In this document: piece after piece, positions 1-15,200 of the stretch
Numbering within the stretch: the stretch's first letter is position 1
Layout of the letters: every line of letters begins with the position of its first letter
NCBI RefSeq assembly: GCF_024713975.1
Contig: NC_091093.1
Span: 16,427,501 to 16,491,500 of the forward strand
Direction: 5' to 3'
DNA length: 64,000 nt
Source of the DNA: Paralichthys olivaceus
Taxonomy: Eukaryota; Chordata; Actinopteri; Pleuronectiformes; Paralichthyidae
The notes under the pieces: generated by a model
What the model was told of the DNA's origin: nothing
Databases searched by the model: none
What the model saw: only the letters and a program-made list of their open reading frames with translations
Translations under genes and position numbers: made by a program

Positions 1-886
1 AAAACTGAGCCATTACTGGGCCAGCGCAGGACCCCAGGGTTCATTACCCCCCCTGCACATAATCTCAGTCCGCGTCAGCCGCACAACATAGTCCCCAACA
101 CACCTCAATATCTTAACATTATCAAAGCTAGATTTTGGGCTTGATTCACCCTGAAATTGTGCTTGTGATACTGGAGAGGAATTAGCTGGACTGACTTTAT
201 ATATATTTCCTTTTAATTTACAAATAAAATCACAAAAAATCTGGTATGTGGAAAGATTCAGATGTCTGGAATTAATTCAGACAAAAATAACTGAAAGAAG
301 AGACTTTTGCACAAATACATAACAGAGATTAAAAGCCTAGTTTTACCAAAATTATTTCCATATAATTTTTTCTACAAAGATAGTAAGGAAACCTAAAATC
401 TAGATTTAACAAGTAAAGAGAACATGAAAAGTTCCCAAACTATGACTCAGCACTCTGTCAGGCCCTGTGAGTGGGTGCAAGGAGGACATAAGAATAAAAA
501 CAGCTGCCTCTGAGATGACGTCACAGCCTTGAACAGCGCTGATGTAGCTCCCAAGAATAGTACACAAAAAACATGGAGCTGCAGCTCTTGAATAGTGGCG
601 CAGGGATGCAACGCATTAATTGGCAGTGATGGTCCTGTGGAAGTGATGACAGCTGATAGAGAGAGAGCAGCTGGAAATGACAGCAACAAGAAGCACTCAG
701 CAGCAACACTGACAGTGACAAGCAGAGAAACTACAGCGATGGCGGAAACAGGGGGAGGGAAGTATGTCAGTGATTATTACATGCAGGGTCAAGATTCAGT
801 CATCTGGAGTAACTTGTATTTTTACTTTAAATAATTTGTTAGTGGTTTTCACTTTTCATAAATTATTTTATTTGTTTGTTACCCTT
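1..886. other. gene-free AT-rich flank
   Basis: No coding exon or named repeat is visible. Positions 1-180 are non-repetitive and of more even composition than the AT-rich DNA that follows, which may mean a constrained non-coding element cut by the window edge. The short open frames here have no family resemblance and no splice context. Confidence 0.4.
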
Positions 887-1310
887 GCCAAGGAGGTTAT
901 ATTTTCATTTTTGTTTGACTATGTCTGTTGTCAGACTGGTGACAGCATTACAGAAAAAGTACTCGATAGAGTACTTGATATCTCGGCTTGATTGAATTTA
1001 AGGGGACTGGTGGCGCCTTAATTGGTGGATGTGTGCTCTCTATTGAGTGCCATTATAGTTTCCTCTGTCAAGGGGGTTATCGTTTCCTTTGCGGTGGTTT
1101 GTCTGTTAATTAGCAAGATTACGCAAAAACTACTGGACAGCTTTCCACAACTTGGTGGAAGGATGTGGTATGAGTTGGAAAAGAACATATTCAATTTCGG
1201 TGCAGATCTGGATGAGGGGGCAGATCCGGGATAGCTTTTAAAATTTCTTTAACATTGCAAGGCATTTTTGCCAGAGCATCATGGATCTTGACGAAAAAAA
1301 ATCAGTTATG
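887..1310 (+). repeat. dispersed teleost repeat, family A (two abutting copies)
   Basis: This begins with the 'gccaaggaggttatattttc' head of a repeat I recognise as common in fish genomes, runs into its 'tttaaggggactggtggcgcc' tail near 980-1020, and then restarts at about 1066 with 'aagggggttatcg'. The second copy continues through 'acgcaaaaactactggacag', 'cttggtggaaggatgtgg', 'gatctggatgagggggcaga' and a 'catggatcttgacgaaaaaa' end. Related copies lie at about 45486, 52806 and 59903. The class is unknown to me, and the open frames inside it are not genes. Confidence 0.65.
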
Positions 1311-1764
1311 CACTCTGCTCGGTGTCATTCTACTTTAACGTGTTTTTGGCTAAAAGAACAGTTCAATATTTTTGGGAAACACACACATTCAATCTCTTGC
1401 TGGGAGTTAGATGAGAGGATCAATATCACTCGAATCTGTGATAAATATGAATCAATCACTGCTGGTTGTAATTGAGAATAAGGGAAAATAGAGTGACTGT
1501 CCAAATGTAAACACATTCTCCTAACAGCACCAGTGACGTTCACCAATTCAAATGTATTGTTTGATAATCCATATAAAAATGAACTGTAGCTGTAACTGTT
1601 TAACAGACAAGGCTAACTGTTACCACCTTCCCCAGTCCTATGTCATAAAGTCATACATTTCTCAGCTGATGGTGGTAGCATACAAACATTATAGTGAACT
1701 ACTTCTTTAAATTGAATTCACCAGTCTTTGTGTGTTAACATATAATCTTGTTTTTTTGATGTTG

Positions 1765-1785
1765 TAAGTAAGTAAGTAAGTAAGT
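1765..1785. repeat. (GTAA)n microsatellite
   Basis: About five tandem GTAA units. Confidence 0.8.
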
Positions 1786-1876
1786 ATTCTAGCTCTATAA
1801 AATGTGTCTGGTTGTTTCTGACATTCCTTTGCCAATCCTGAGAGAGCAGCCAAATGACCCTGATGCTCTTGGGACA

Positions 1877-1895
1877 CCCCCCCCCCCCCCCCCCC
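1877..1895. repeat. homopolymeric C tract
   Basis: An uninterrupted run of about 19 cytosines, so a G-run on the minus strand. The exact length is prone to sequencing error. Confidence 0.85.
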
Positions 1896-1899
1896 TCCC

Positions 1900-4800
1900 A
1901 GCTCATACCAGCAGATCAACCCAGCTAGTATCCTTATCTGTTCACCACTCAATTTTCCTCTGCTGCTGAGGGCATTTGAAGCCTCAGACAAGTGGCCTGG
2001 AGGTTACAGTGGGCTGAACTGGGAGGAAGCCCAGGCTGCTGATGGCCTTTTAACCCTCCACACACAGAGATAACGAATGAAGGAATGGGACGTAGTGGCT
2101 CAGAGGTAGAATTTAACTAGAGTTAAATCTACTGAACTAAATTGCATAAAAGTATGTTTAATAAGCAGAAACCATTCATCAAAACCAAAGCACACATTTA
2201 CTGTTTTTTTCTGACTTTCGTTGTCCCAAGTGAAGCTTTGGCACGTGTTTTATAGAACTGTGTTTGTGAGGTTCAGTTGAAGTTTTGCGATATGTCATAT
2301 ATCTCATGATACACATTACAGTGACTCCTCCCTCAGACAATGATGGAATGCTGTCTGATTCTGAGTGAAGCCTGACTAATGGTATTTAACACATTTCTGT
2401 GAATATGTAATAGGCCTACCAAATTTTAATCTTCAACATACACTTTTGAATGTGCCTTAGTTGGTCAACATTTAATAATGAAAGGGATCATCTTTTGTGC
2501 ATCAGACAATAAAAATACTGAAAGTAAAAAAAGGGCAATGACATTTCAATAGATTTAGGTAAATGATCAATTATGAAGGTGATTTGTATTTGTTTCAAAA
2601 TCATACACTGCTTTCAAAATGGCCCTTCATATAGTGGCAGCTTGTTACAGCGCCTTTTTCTATCTCTCTCTTTTCTATACATAGAATAATACCTGATTAT
2701 AAGATGGGATATTTCATGTTATAAAATTATTGTACATTGTCTATATTGTGGTGAAGTCTTGTAAAACGGTCACTATTCCACAACTTACAGTGTGACCATT
2801 ATCTATAATTAAGTTATTACAACTGGAAGGGGCATGCTCTGCCATTACTGTTGAATTTTCAAAATATATCTGTGATAACAACATAAAATAAGTAATTTTT
2901 TCTAGCGCAGGTCTGGACTAATAACCTTCCAAGTCAGCTTCCATATAACGTATGAAGGATTGAAGGAAACAGGTAATTTCTTTGTACATGTTTTCTTTCA
3001 TATTGCAGAGGAGCATACATGTGGTTTCTCAAACCTGCCCCTAAGCCCAGATCTGCAACAATCAGACTTTTAAACAGAGATAGTCAGAGATGGAAACAGA
3101 GGCAGACTGAGCACTAAGAGAATGTGACTGTGGTGAATGGAGAGGGGAGGACAGCACAGAGCTGCCATCTCTTGTCACGTCTGTTTCCCTCCTTTTAAGG
3201 CAGCAGTGATGCTCACTTTGTTCAGTGACGCAGCAAAGGAAAATGAAAAATGTAAATGCGATTTATCGCAGCCACAATTTTTGGTGGGGGTTTTTTCATA
3301 ATTTTTTGAAACAAGAATTCCATGCTTGTACACAAACAATCTCGTTCATCTCACCATCTGTCCGTACCTCTGACACCCGAGATCAGGTGTGACTTTTCCC
3401 TGTCATGTTATCTTCCGTCCACAGATAGGGACTTTATCTCTCTCTGTCAACACCCGGCTGCTTCATATAAGCTCTCACACTCTCAGTGACTGGGGTCTTC
3501 TCACCTGTCCATCCATCACAGCCAAGATGCTCGGTGGCATCAGTGGGCGTTTGCATGTTTATCAGTAATTAGGGTGGAGGTGTTGAAACCAAAAGCAGCT
3601 GTGTGCAATTTAAACTCTGCAGTCAGTCAGTCAGTCAGCTGACAAAGGTTTGACCAGGCTTTGACAACAGTGGGTGAGTAGGGGCTCTTCAACATGTCTG
3701 CAGGTCACACTATCCAGTGTAATTCCACATGAGCGCTAAGATTATATTTTGCCTCTTAGAGTAATAATCATCGAAGCTGAGGCGATATGCACATGGGAAG
3801 TTTTATATATGAAGCACATGGTCAGCTCGAGCTGGAGCTATCCGATACTGCGCTCAAGGACACTACAGCAGGGCAGATTATAACTGACATGAGGGTTTGT
3901 ACCAGAAGCCCTTTGGTTGAAGGGTGGTCTTTCCGCTGGCTGCACCACTCTGCCAGCCCAAATGCCATCAGTAGAAAGAGATTTAAGAAAGACTTTGTAG
4001 ATTTGTGTATAAGTGCACACTTGGATGTGGGTCCTGTGTTCATGTGTGCAGAAATCCGACTTCAACAATGTTCTCCCCTCACTTTTTTCCTTCATGTGTG
4101 TTCCACGTGTTCCAGCCACATTTCTGCAAATATTTATACCGGGTGTAAAACGCTCTTGATCTCTCTCCCCTGTTTACTCTCCTGTTCTTTCTCTCAGCCG
4201 ACTCACACTGACCTTTTTTCATCCTGACTGAGAGTGACAGCGGGGAGGGGACAAAGAGTCAGGGGTAGGGGTGGGGGGGCAGAAAGAGAGCAAGTGAGCA
4301 TAGAGTGAGGTCAGGGGGAACAGAGAGGGAACAAGGAGAAAGCTTTCGGTGGAGAAAGAGAGAAGTGAGCAAGGGAGCGTTCAACGTGATGGATGACTTG
4401 TCATCTTATAGAAATCAAAAGCCCAATCTGCCAAGCCCCCTTTTAGCAAAAGCACACAATGCAGTCGTGCAAGGAGGCCCATTGGGTTAATTGTGGAGTA
4501 ATTTGACATCTGTTGACGTCTGTGAATGAACTTGTTAGCTACTACAGAGTGAGAGAGAGAGATGCTGTAATGATCCCTGTTTGATTTCTAAATGAGGCAC
4601 ATGCCACTGACCAGGCAGGGTGTGCACGCCTCTGAAATGAGAACAAAAACATGGGTCCAGTTACAGCACAAAGTATCACATTTGTGGTCTTTTGTCATCA
4701 GCTGAGCTGTGTTCAGAGCAGCTTGATCAATGGCGTTTGTGTAATGATATTTAGCCTGAAACATGAAGTAATGTGTTGCTGAAACTAATGAGCTTTGCAG

Positions 4801-6079
4801 CTGGGTGGCCTGTTGGACACTGCGAGCACACACATGCACACACTGCTCATCTTTCTTGCATCCATTTGTGTTTTCTTTGTCATGTCCAGTAAAAATGATC
4901 AGTAGAGTAAAACTGACTTTCAGCATGATCTAAATCAGTCTATTGATGAAAATTGCTTTTGGGGATCAGAAATCAATATTATTTTACAGCTATAAGAATA
5001 GTTATATACCATGAAAGGCAACAGATATGTCATGTAATTCATGTAGAATTTGAATATTTTGATGAAACCTGTCATCAGATATGCAAGTCCATTTGATTAA
5101 ACTAACTATTAAATCATTAAAATCTCAGTAACGGAGAAAACATGTCAGCTGTCAAGACTACATTAGAAAAAACTATTTGTGGATTATTTTTCAACAATTG
5201 ACATTTCATAGCCGCTAACAGGGTGCTAACATGTCTCCAGCTGTGACGGGTCCTTCAACTCTACCTCCACATTCTTTCCAACGTGAAAAGGCGGCTGTTC
5301 TCTGCCTGTGGAAGGGAAACAGGGCTGGAAGCTGGATTCCTTTGCAGCGTGCTGGCAAAGGCTGTGGAAGAGGCCTTAGGATCATTAGTGAGGCTGGCAT
5401 GAGAGGCTGAAGGAGATCTGCTAACACTCTGCCATTATTCAGCACAAACGAAGACAGGTTTGTCTGACTCTAATCACAGCGGCAGTTTTATTCTCTTTTA
5501 AATGTCAGCTGTCAAAATAGATCTTTTAACACAGAATAGTCAGGAAGGCCACATATGTTTCAAGTCTCTGTCCAAAAATGAACTGCTGACCGTGGTGTGC
5601 TGAGGACCTCTTTGCCCTCCCTGACACCCAGATCTGCCAGACTCGCTTCTGTGCAAAGTTGGGTGAACACCTGACTCACGCTATCAGAATAAATGGAGTT
5701 CTAGACAAACGGGAAAGAAAGCAGACAAGGGCAAAAATGAAGATTGTGAGGCACAGCGAAAGGATGAGGGAAGAAAGAAAAACACGAAGAAAAGCTTTCC
5801 TCTCCACGCACCAGTACATGACATCACAGCACTCCCAGCTTCCATTAGGGCCTAATAAATGAAGGGCTAACGAGGCAGAGTGGGTGGGAAATATGGGAGG
5901 AGGGGGTGGGGGGTGCGGTCGCCCTGCCACCCCGAGCCTCGGTCAGCACCATCAGGAACACTTGAAGGAGGGGCGGGTGGGAGTAGAGAGAAGTTTGTAG
6001 CAAAGCGAGGGTGGAAGGAGGCTAAAAAAACCTCTCGGCCCATTAGAGAAATCAGGCCGGGACTCTAAAAACACCCTGA
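1900..6079. other. gene-free region
   Basis: Unique AT-rich DNA with no exon I can support. A near-GLI word, AGGGTGGTC, lies at 3921-3929, one base off consensus. Positions 4260-4330 are purine-rich. The 146-aa frame at 3787-4227 has no recognisable family, no splice context and a composition like its surroundings, so I do not call it. Confidence 0.4.
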
Positions 6080-6260
6080 GAGCAGAGAGGCCGAGTGGCC
6101 CTGGTGTAAACATACGGTGGGTGGCAGCCCCCGAGCGCTCTGACAGCCAACGGCGGCCATGATGGATCTATGGAGTTATCTCATTTTCCACTGTTTTAAT
6201 TAGAGACCAGGCTGTGAGCCTCGGCAGCTGGCTTTGCTGTACTGACTCCTGCAGCCTGAC
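6080..6260. promoter_or_regulatory. candidate conserved non-coding element
   Basis: A non-repetitive block of balanced composition, containing 'ggcggccatgatggatctat' and 'cactgttttaattagagac' with a TAATTA homeodomain core. It stands out from the AT-rich or purine-rich DNA on both sides. It lies about 27 kb upstream of foxf1, within the expected regulatory domain. Conservation is inferred from texture only. Confidence 0.3.
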
Positions 6261-8608
<2,348 letters not shown>

Positions 8609-11600
8609 CGCTTTGGGTGAAAGCGAAATAAGAGATGGGTCTTGAATGTGCAAGTGTTTGGTGTGCAAACATATCTGCGAGACCTCTAAACTTGTGAACT
8701 GTTTGGCCTGCGCAGGTGGGTGTCGTTTTGCGAAGCGCGTCCTGCCTCCTTCGAGACATTTTGTTTGTACACACGATGAGTTAGTGTTAGCTGCAGCAGG
8801 ATGTTTGGGACCTCGACATGTGTGAGAGTGCACATCAGTGTGTGGGTGGGAGGACGGTTGGTGTGTGCATTTGTTTGGACCCAGGCATTACCATGAGAGC
8901 TTGCAATGACCTTAAAAGTCCAAATTCAAGGCAAATTAAAGGCTTTCATCGAGGAGCTTGAAATCTGTCATTGTTTTAAATTACATGCCTCCTATAGGTG
9001 TGTAATATACAGTAAAGCATAGCTGCTGCAAAAAGAGGAAAGTAAACACATTTGAATCTCAGAAAATAGTGGAAAAATGAAATGGTCGACAGAGCGAAGC
9101 CTCATTGCGCTATTGTCTTCCTCTTCACATTCACTTTTTCCACATTTAGCATTGGCAGCTTTGATGCATGCTGAAGGAATGTAGGGTGAGTAATCACAGG
9201 GGGGAGAGGGGGGAGTGAGGGAGAGAGAGGTGGATTGCATTGATGAACTGAGAAGGTGATGGAGACAATTAAAGAGGCCACAGGGTGAGAAAAGATGGAC
9301 ATTTAAGAAGAAAGGAAAAGGGAGAGCAGGAAGGAGAGGTAAAAAAGAGAGTAACTACAGGGGCCTCCCTGATCGTCATTATGCTGTGTGCGATCATTTG
9401 GGTTGATTTGGATTAATGCTTTAATTGGGAAACACACACACAGACCGCTAACATCTGTATTCCATAGCAGCGAAGTAGCCGCCAAGACAAACCAGCGCTG
9501 CGTCACACTGACAGATTCCCCCCAGTAACAAGAGCGCTCAAGCAAAGGCTCTGTGTCAGAGGAGGAACAGAGGTTTAATGGCAAAATAGCCCAGGCTTAA
9601 GGCCGGGGAGCTCGAGGTCGTTAAATTGGCACTGCCAACCCCGAGCAAAGATCACACACACACACACTAGGACACACACAAAGAGCACTGGAGAATGAGT
9701 TCAACAGATTTAGATTTGGTGTTTTTATCTTATGATCGTAAAGGGAGCAGCCTCAACAGGAATCAAAACATACTAAAACGATCAAGTTTCACGTGTGAAA
9801 AACCAGAGGCAACTCTTAACAATGATGTGATGTGGAGAATAAAGCTAAGTGCAATGTATCTTGATTGAGGGGGAATGTACAGTCAGACCCTGGCACCACC
9901 AACAAGGAATTTGTAGGTCTTTAGAGGCAAATTGTTGACCTTTGTGTTGTGTCTGCAAAAACTCATCAGAGGTGAGTATTTAAGTGATATCATGCACCCA
10001 CCAAAGAAGATGCAGTGGTGGTTTGATGGTTCACATTTGCTGGCATCCCAGGTCCCTGCAGCCTCATGAGACATAAGCCGCTATCAGACATGACCTCGGG
10101 TAAAATCCGAGAGTTTACCTGTAGTTTGCCTTTCGCACATTCATAACACCACAGCGGGAGGTTCTCTGCAGACGCGTTGACAACAGCAACAAATTCTCTA
10201 CATTATTCAGGTGAGAGGAGGAGCAGCCGGGTTCAGCAGACAGAGACAGGAATTAACTCCACTGCATAGATCACATGATTTTGTTTACAGCGGCCCCAAC
10301 GGCCTTCAGCTCTTATCACCTCAAACTCTCTTGACATCTTTGTCGGTGTCTTGTACGTGCGTGTCACCACTTTTCACCTTGAGATATGCCATCAACCCCC
10401 AGTTCAGTGGATGTCTGAAAAGAGCTTTACAGAGAAGCCAGTAAAGTCAGTGTGAGGCCTGCTCCAAAGTACATCCATCCAAACAGTAACCTTAGTCTTA
10501 TAAGTATATATGTGAAATCCCAAAATAAAAATCTGAAATCAAAATCAGCATCTCAGAAATACATAACAATGGCAGCAATGATTTTTTTAGATAGTTACAT
10601 CAAATAGAAACGTGCCTTTCAGGGTGGTCCATTCTGGCTGTATGTCTGTCAAGTCACGGGTGAACGAAACACACACATATGTGTTACGTATCAGCGCTAA
10701 CAAGCATCATGGTGACTGTCAAGAAAAGAAAGTATATGTCGTTTGTGGCTAAATTGTTCCAAAGTGTTAGTTTGTCTTGAAGAACCGTGACAGAGCAAAT
10801 ATACTGATATGGGACAAAATACTGAAAAGACACTGTAAGAAACTTCCAGTTTTTCTCTCTGGCCTGCGATGAAATAAACGTAATAAATTCCAGCCATTTG
10901 TGTGAGTGGGATTAGTTTAATATGAGGAAGGAAGTTCTGCCTGTAGCTTGAGATGTGTTTAATAATGTAGCACGTTACAGAAAAAAGATTCCCCACTCCT
11001 GCTTTAGAATCTGTACAAATACTTGAGAGAAGAAACCTCTGAGGGAACCAGAGATATATGTACTCAGAATGACACCATTAATTCAATAAATGTCAACATA
11101 AACCAAGAGTAAAGTAGACCTTTTCTTCCTCGTCTTTAACTGTAGGATGGTTAAGGTGTAAGTTAAATTTTACCTGGTCGTTCTGCCCTTGTATTTCTTT
11201 CTAAATAAACCTACATATATATCTTTGGTCAGTCGATGGCTTTGTATTATGAAGGACACTGTAGCATACATGAGGGTGAAATTCACGAGTATGCACATTC
11301 TTACAGACAATTGTGAGAAAAGTGTTTTCATCGTGACACATCGTCATTTATACTGCCAGGCTGCCTCAGAACAATGTAAGGCTACACACCCTGTCTGTGT
11401 GATTCAGTGACCTGTGGGACCCCTGTGCCCCACACTGTCTCGCTACCCAGACTGGATCCCTACTACACCACTCCAGCTTTGACCCCCCATTCATTTGGAC
11501 CGACCCTTCTTATCAGCTCTGCCAGTTTTGGTTGTCGCACACAGATGTGTGTCACCAGCCCCTCCTCATTTCTCCTCTCCTCTGCTTTCCTCTCCAAACA

Positions 11601-12143
11601 CGCACATGTTGTCAAATCTCTCTAGTTTCCTTCTCATTCATTCGCACATATCTGAAAGTCCATGCTGCAGGCAACAATGCAGACTCGATGCTTGTGTAGA
11701 CACAGCTGAAAACAGAGTCGAGTGTCAAGGCCTTAGATCCAGCGCATGAGGCTAAGAAATCAGACGTTGCGGTGGGTGATTAATACAGCAGAAAGCCCTG
11801 GATTAGTGAAGGGCCACAGCATCTAGAGAGCATTCCTGCCAGACTTGAGGATGCTCACTCACACACAGAGACACACACACACAAACACACGATGTATGGA
11901 TTAACACTACTGCCTGTCAGATACACACAGTTGCTCTTTGGCCAGGAAACACACACACAGTGACCATGTTGGCTCTGTACTAACTTGCAAATCCTCTGAA
12001 TTGACAGTCAAAATTATTAGGAAAGTGACGTGAGATTGGAAATACCTTAAAGAAATGCCCTTATTAACTCTATAGGAGGAGCTGAGCAAGTGGTAGAGAA
12101 AACCCACAGTGTGACATTACTGACATCTTCCTGACACTTTAAT
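8609..12143. other. gene-free region
   Basis: No coding exon is supported. Short CA tracts occur near 9436, 9655 and 11865. A near-GLI word, AGGGTGGTC, lies at 10621-10629. A candidate conserved block at 9360-9640 is listed separately. Confidence 0.4.
9360..9640. promoter_or_regulatory. candidate conserved non-coding element
   Basis: An unusually non-repetitive block that includes 'ttggattaatgctttaattg', 'gtagccgccaagacaaacca' and 'gtcgttaaattggcactgcc'. TAATTG/GGATTAA homeodomain-type words sit beside a CpG-containing core. There is no open frame with splice sites. It is interpreted as a possible distal foxf1 enhancer on texture and location only. Confidence 0.3.
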
Positions 12144-12230
12144 GCAGTGGTTCTCAAACTGGGGGCATAGAGCCACTGCATGGGGGGCATAGATGAGGAA
12201 AAATAAAGAGAAACCCCTAGTTGCATTAAT
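12144..12230 (+). mobile_element. hAT-type DNA transposon end (fragment)
   Basis: It starts 'cagtggttctcaaactgggg', which has the look of the terminal inverted repeat of hAT/Charlie-like elements. No facing terminal repeat occurs within the next few hundred bases, so the element is truncated or decayed. No transposase frame is present. Confidence 0.55.
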
Positions 12231-15200
12231 ATCATTTATGCAGGAAAAATAAACACTAAAAAATGTTATGTTAACCTTTACTTCACTTCAAGTAAATCTG
12301 GACCCTTTATATTAATGGCTTCCCCTGTCGCACGTAAAGATTAAAAATGTTGTGGGGTTGGGGGTTCGAATCTTTTGCAGCTTCTGAAGAGGGAGAATGC
12401 CAGAAAAGGTTTGCAAGCTTCACCTCAGCAGTCTGGACCTTGCACTGTCTCTTATGGTCTTGGGCTTTGGAGGTTTTCGGCTAACCTCATCTTACAAGTG
12501 TGAAAATATACCATACCATCAGAAGGCAGCCTCGGCCTAACGAGACCTCTGAGCGCCCGGGGAAAGAGACAGATTTAGGGTTGTTAGCTCCAGTAAGTGG
12601 AAACTGCCTCCATCTCCAGTCTTGCTCTGAAAGACGCCGTCAAAAACTATAATCACTCACTTCAGTTTTGTAAAGCTCCTTCACTCAGAACCAGCCTACT
12701 TTTCCACATGCAGCAGCTGGTAAACTGCCTGATTAGCTGTATTGTTAACTTCCTGAAGCTCCGTCACATTGTCACAGATAAACATGGAGGGAAAGGAGTA
12801 AAATATAGTGTTGATGATGTAGGAGGATTGCTCTGTTTTTAAGCTGAGTCTGTCCAGTGACAATGATCAGTCATCATTCAACAGCATAAAAACAAAAAAA
12901 GATCAGGAAAACCTCAGTGAGGATAAACAAGAGGTAGGCCAAATTACGGGTGCTAAAATGTGGTGGAGAAAGGTGGTTTCTCTGTGTCTAAAAATACAGC
13001 AATGCCAACCCAAAGACAGCGTGCCCACGGAGGTATCTGTGCCAGCACCTTTCATACAAGCACCTTCCCTCAACTCACCAGGCGTAAAGAGCATCTTGAA
13101 ACGTTCAATTACAGATTTTCTACTGACGAGGTAAACAAAGCATCAAATGCAGCTCAAAACAAAGCGCTTGATGAGGAGTTTGTAGTCAGGTAATACTGGA
13201 CGTGTCTGAAGCTATGGGGGCGGCAGGTGTTGACAGTGTTTTAGTGTTTTCCCAAAGAGCGGTACTGGTGTTTTCCTATGTTTATGTCAGTATTTATGCA
13301 TGCGTGTGTACCCGTCCTTTGAGAGGTTTACATATTGAGGGTAATAACTCTGGCCCCTACCAACAGAGAAACAGGTGCTTATCTTGTCAGGGCTGTTGTG
13401 CTAAGCCAACCTTTGACCCGCTGGTTAAGAGCCAATTGAGAAATTAAAACAAGAAATTTGCACGCCTCCGCCCCCTCCTCGTTCTTTGCTCCCCGGTCTA
13501 ACATATGCACTTGCAGACAAGCAAACGCATGCATGTTGTAAAGGTCAGCCAGATGACGAATCATTTTACAGCTTTTCCTATGTCATTCACTTCTGCAGCC
13601 CTGCCTGCTGAAGAGAGCAGTAAATGAGAGGAGAAAGACATAAACTGAGAAACAGAAAGAAACTGTGGAGAAATAAGAGAGCTACACAACACCGGACTGA
13701 CAGAACTGAGTTTGGAGGTTTCTGGCAGAAAGTGGAGGAAGGAAAGATCAAGGGGTGTGGAGGGGGAGTGGACGGGGAAAAGCTCACCGCTGTGTGGGGT
13801 CTGTCTCGCGTGCGTTCACCGCTGGGGTCTGGGTTATTGATTTTCAGGCATGAAGCGGGAATATTGTCCAGGGTTTTACTTTACTGTACAGCGCCTGCCA
13901 AGCACTTTCTAGTAAGCCTCCTCCAATTACACGTCTCTCTCTGTCTGACAAATAGACTGACACCATCTCTTCATAAATGCAACAGCAAACTGTAATAGAA
14001 CCTCATCCTAAGACTGAGCAACTTTGTTATTAACAACAATGAGTATTTATTGTACTTTCACAATTCAAGAAAAAATCTGAAAACTCTTTTTCCATCTTGT
14101 TCTGAAATGTCTGGTTAGTCTACAGCCCCACAGAGCAAATACAACTTAGATTTAGTTTATTTATTATTTTATAGGGAGGCAGTCCAAAGCTATTTTTTCT
14201 CTGTTATTTTAAATGTTTATTTTCCCTGCAATATATATCTACACAATTATTTAATCCTACAAGACTTTGCAACACCTCCTTAATGATCCAAAAGCCTACT
14301 GTTTTCAGAAAAGTTAGGATTATTTTCAATTAATCCTAAACTGCTTGTGAAAGAGTTTCATTTTGTTCCTACACAAAATAACACATTTTTGAGAAATATG
14401 AAAAGAATCCACATTTATCATCGAAGTTAGGTGGGATTTAGTATAATCAAATTACAGACTTGTCATGAGAGTATGTAAGAGATTATATACAGCACATACA
14501 TGCATGCATAATCAGTTGAATAGCTGAATGAAATGCTAGGGGAAGTCTGAAAATCATATACGTCTATAATATCTTACTTTTAATAAAGTTAACACAAGCA
14601 CAGACCAACACATATTTACGGATGCAGCCTGTGTACAATTCAAAGAATTCATGTGATTAAACACACAAACACTGATGTATCACAATCTGAATAAATGTGT
14701 TATTTGTTATAATTTAATTTAAAAGCAGACCACATAGTTATTTTTTGGTTAATATGAAAGACATCAGTCATACTCAATGATGGATCAGTGGTTCATTTCA
14801 TAAAAACACTCTTACAGAGACATAAAAGTTAAACAAATGAAAACAGTCCAGTGTTTTGCCGCTCAAAGAACTTGATGAAACATTTGTGGCCATGTGGAAG
14901 ATAGTGAGGGCCAGGAATAACAACATGAGGTTAAAAAAATACCTCTTCTATTCATATATTAACACATCTCCTTGGCCTAAACTACTGACTGCTACAAGTT
15001 TCCCTCCAAAAAAGCCCAATTTTGGGGGGAGAGCAAGAGCCTGGCTGACGAGCTGACAGCCTGAATAACAGGCCTCCGCCCAGACCTGCGGCTCTGAAAG
15101 TGATTCAACTTTTCACACTGAAGAAATAAATGGCTGTTGAACTGATTTGAGGATTTGTTCATGGATTTGTAAAACAAAGAACCTACAGCAAATAAACTCA

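Noticed and set aside
3787..4227. 146-aa plus-strand open frame
   Set aside because: No family resemblance and no flanking splice sites. Such lengths occur by chance in 64 kb.
12350..12390. 'gggttcgaatc' resembling a tRNA T-arm
   Set aside because: No acceptor stem, D-arm or anticodon arm can be built around it. The similar 'ggtttgaatac' at 58502 also lacks them.
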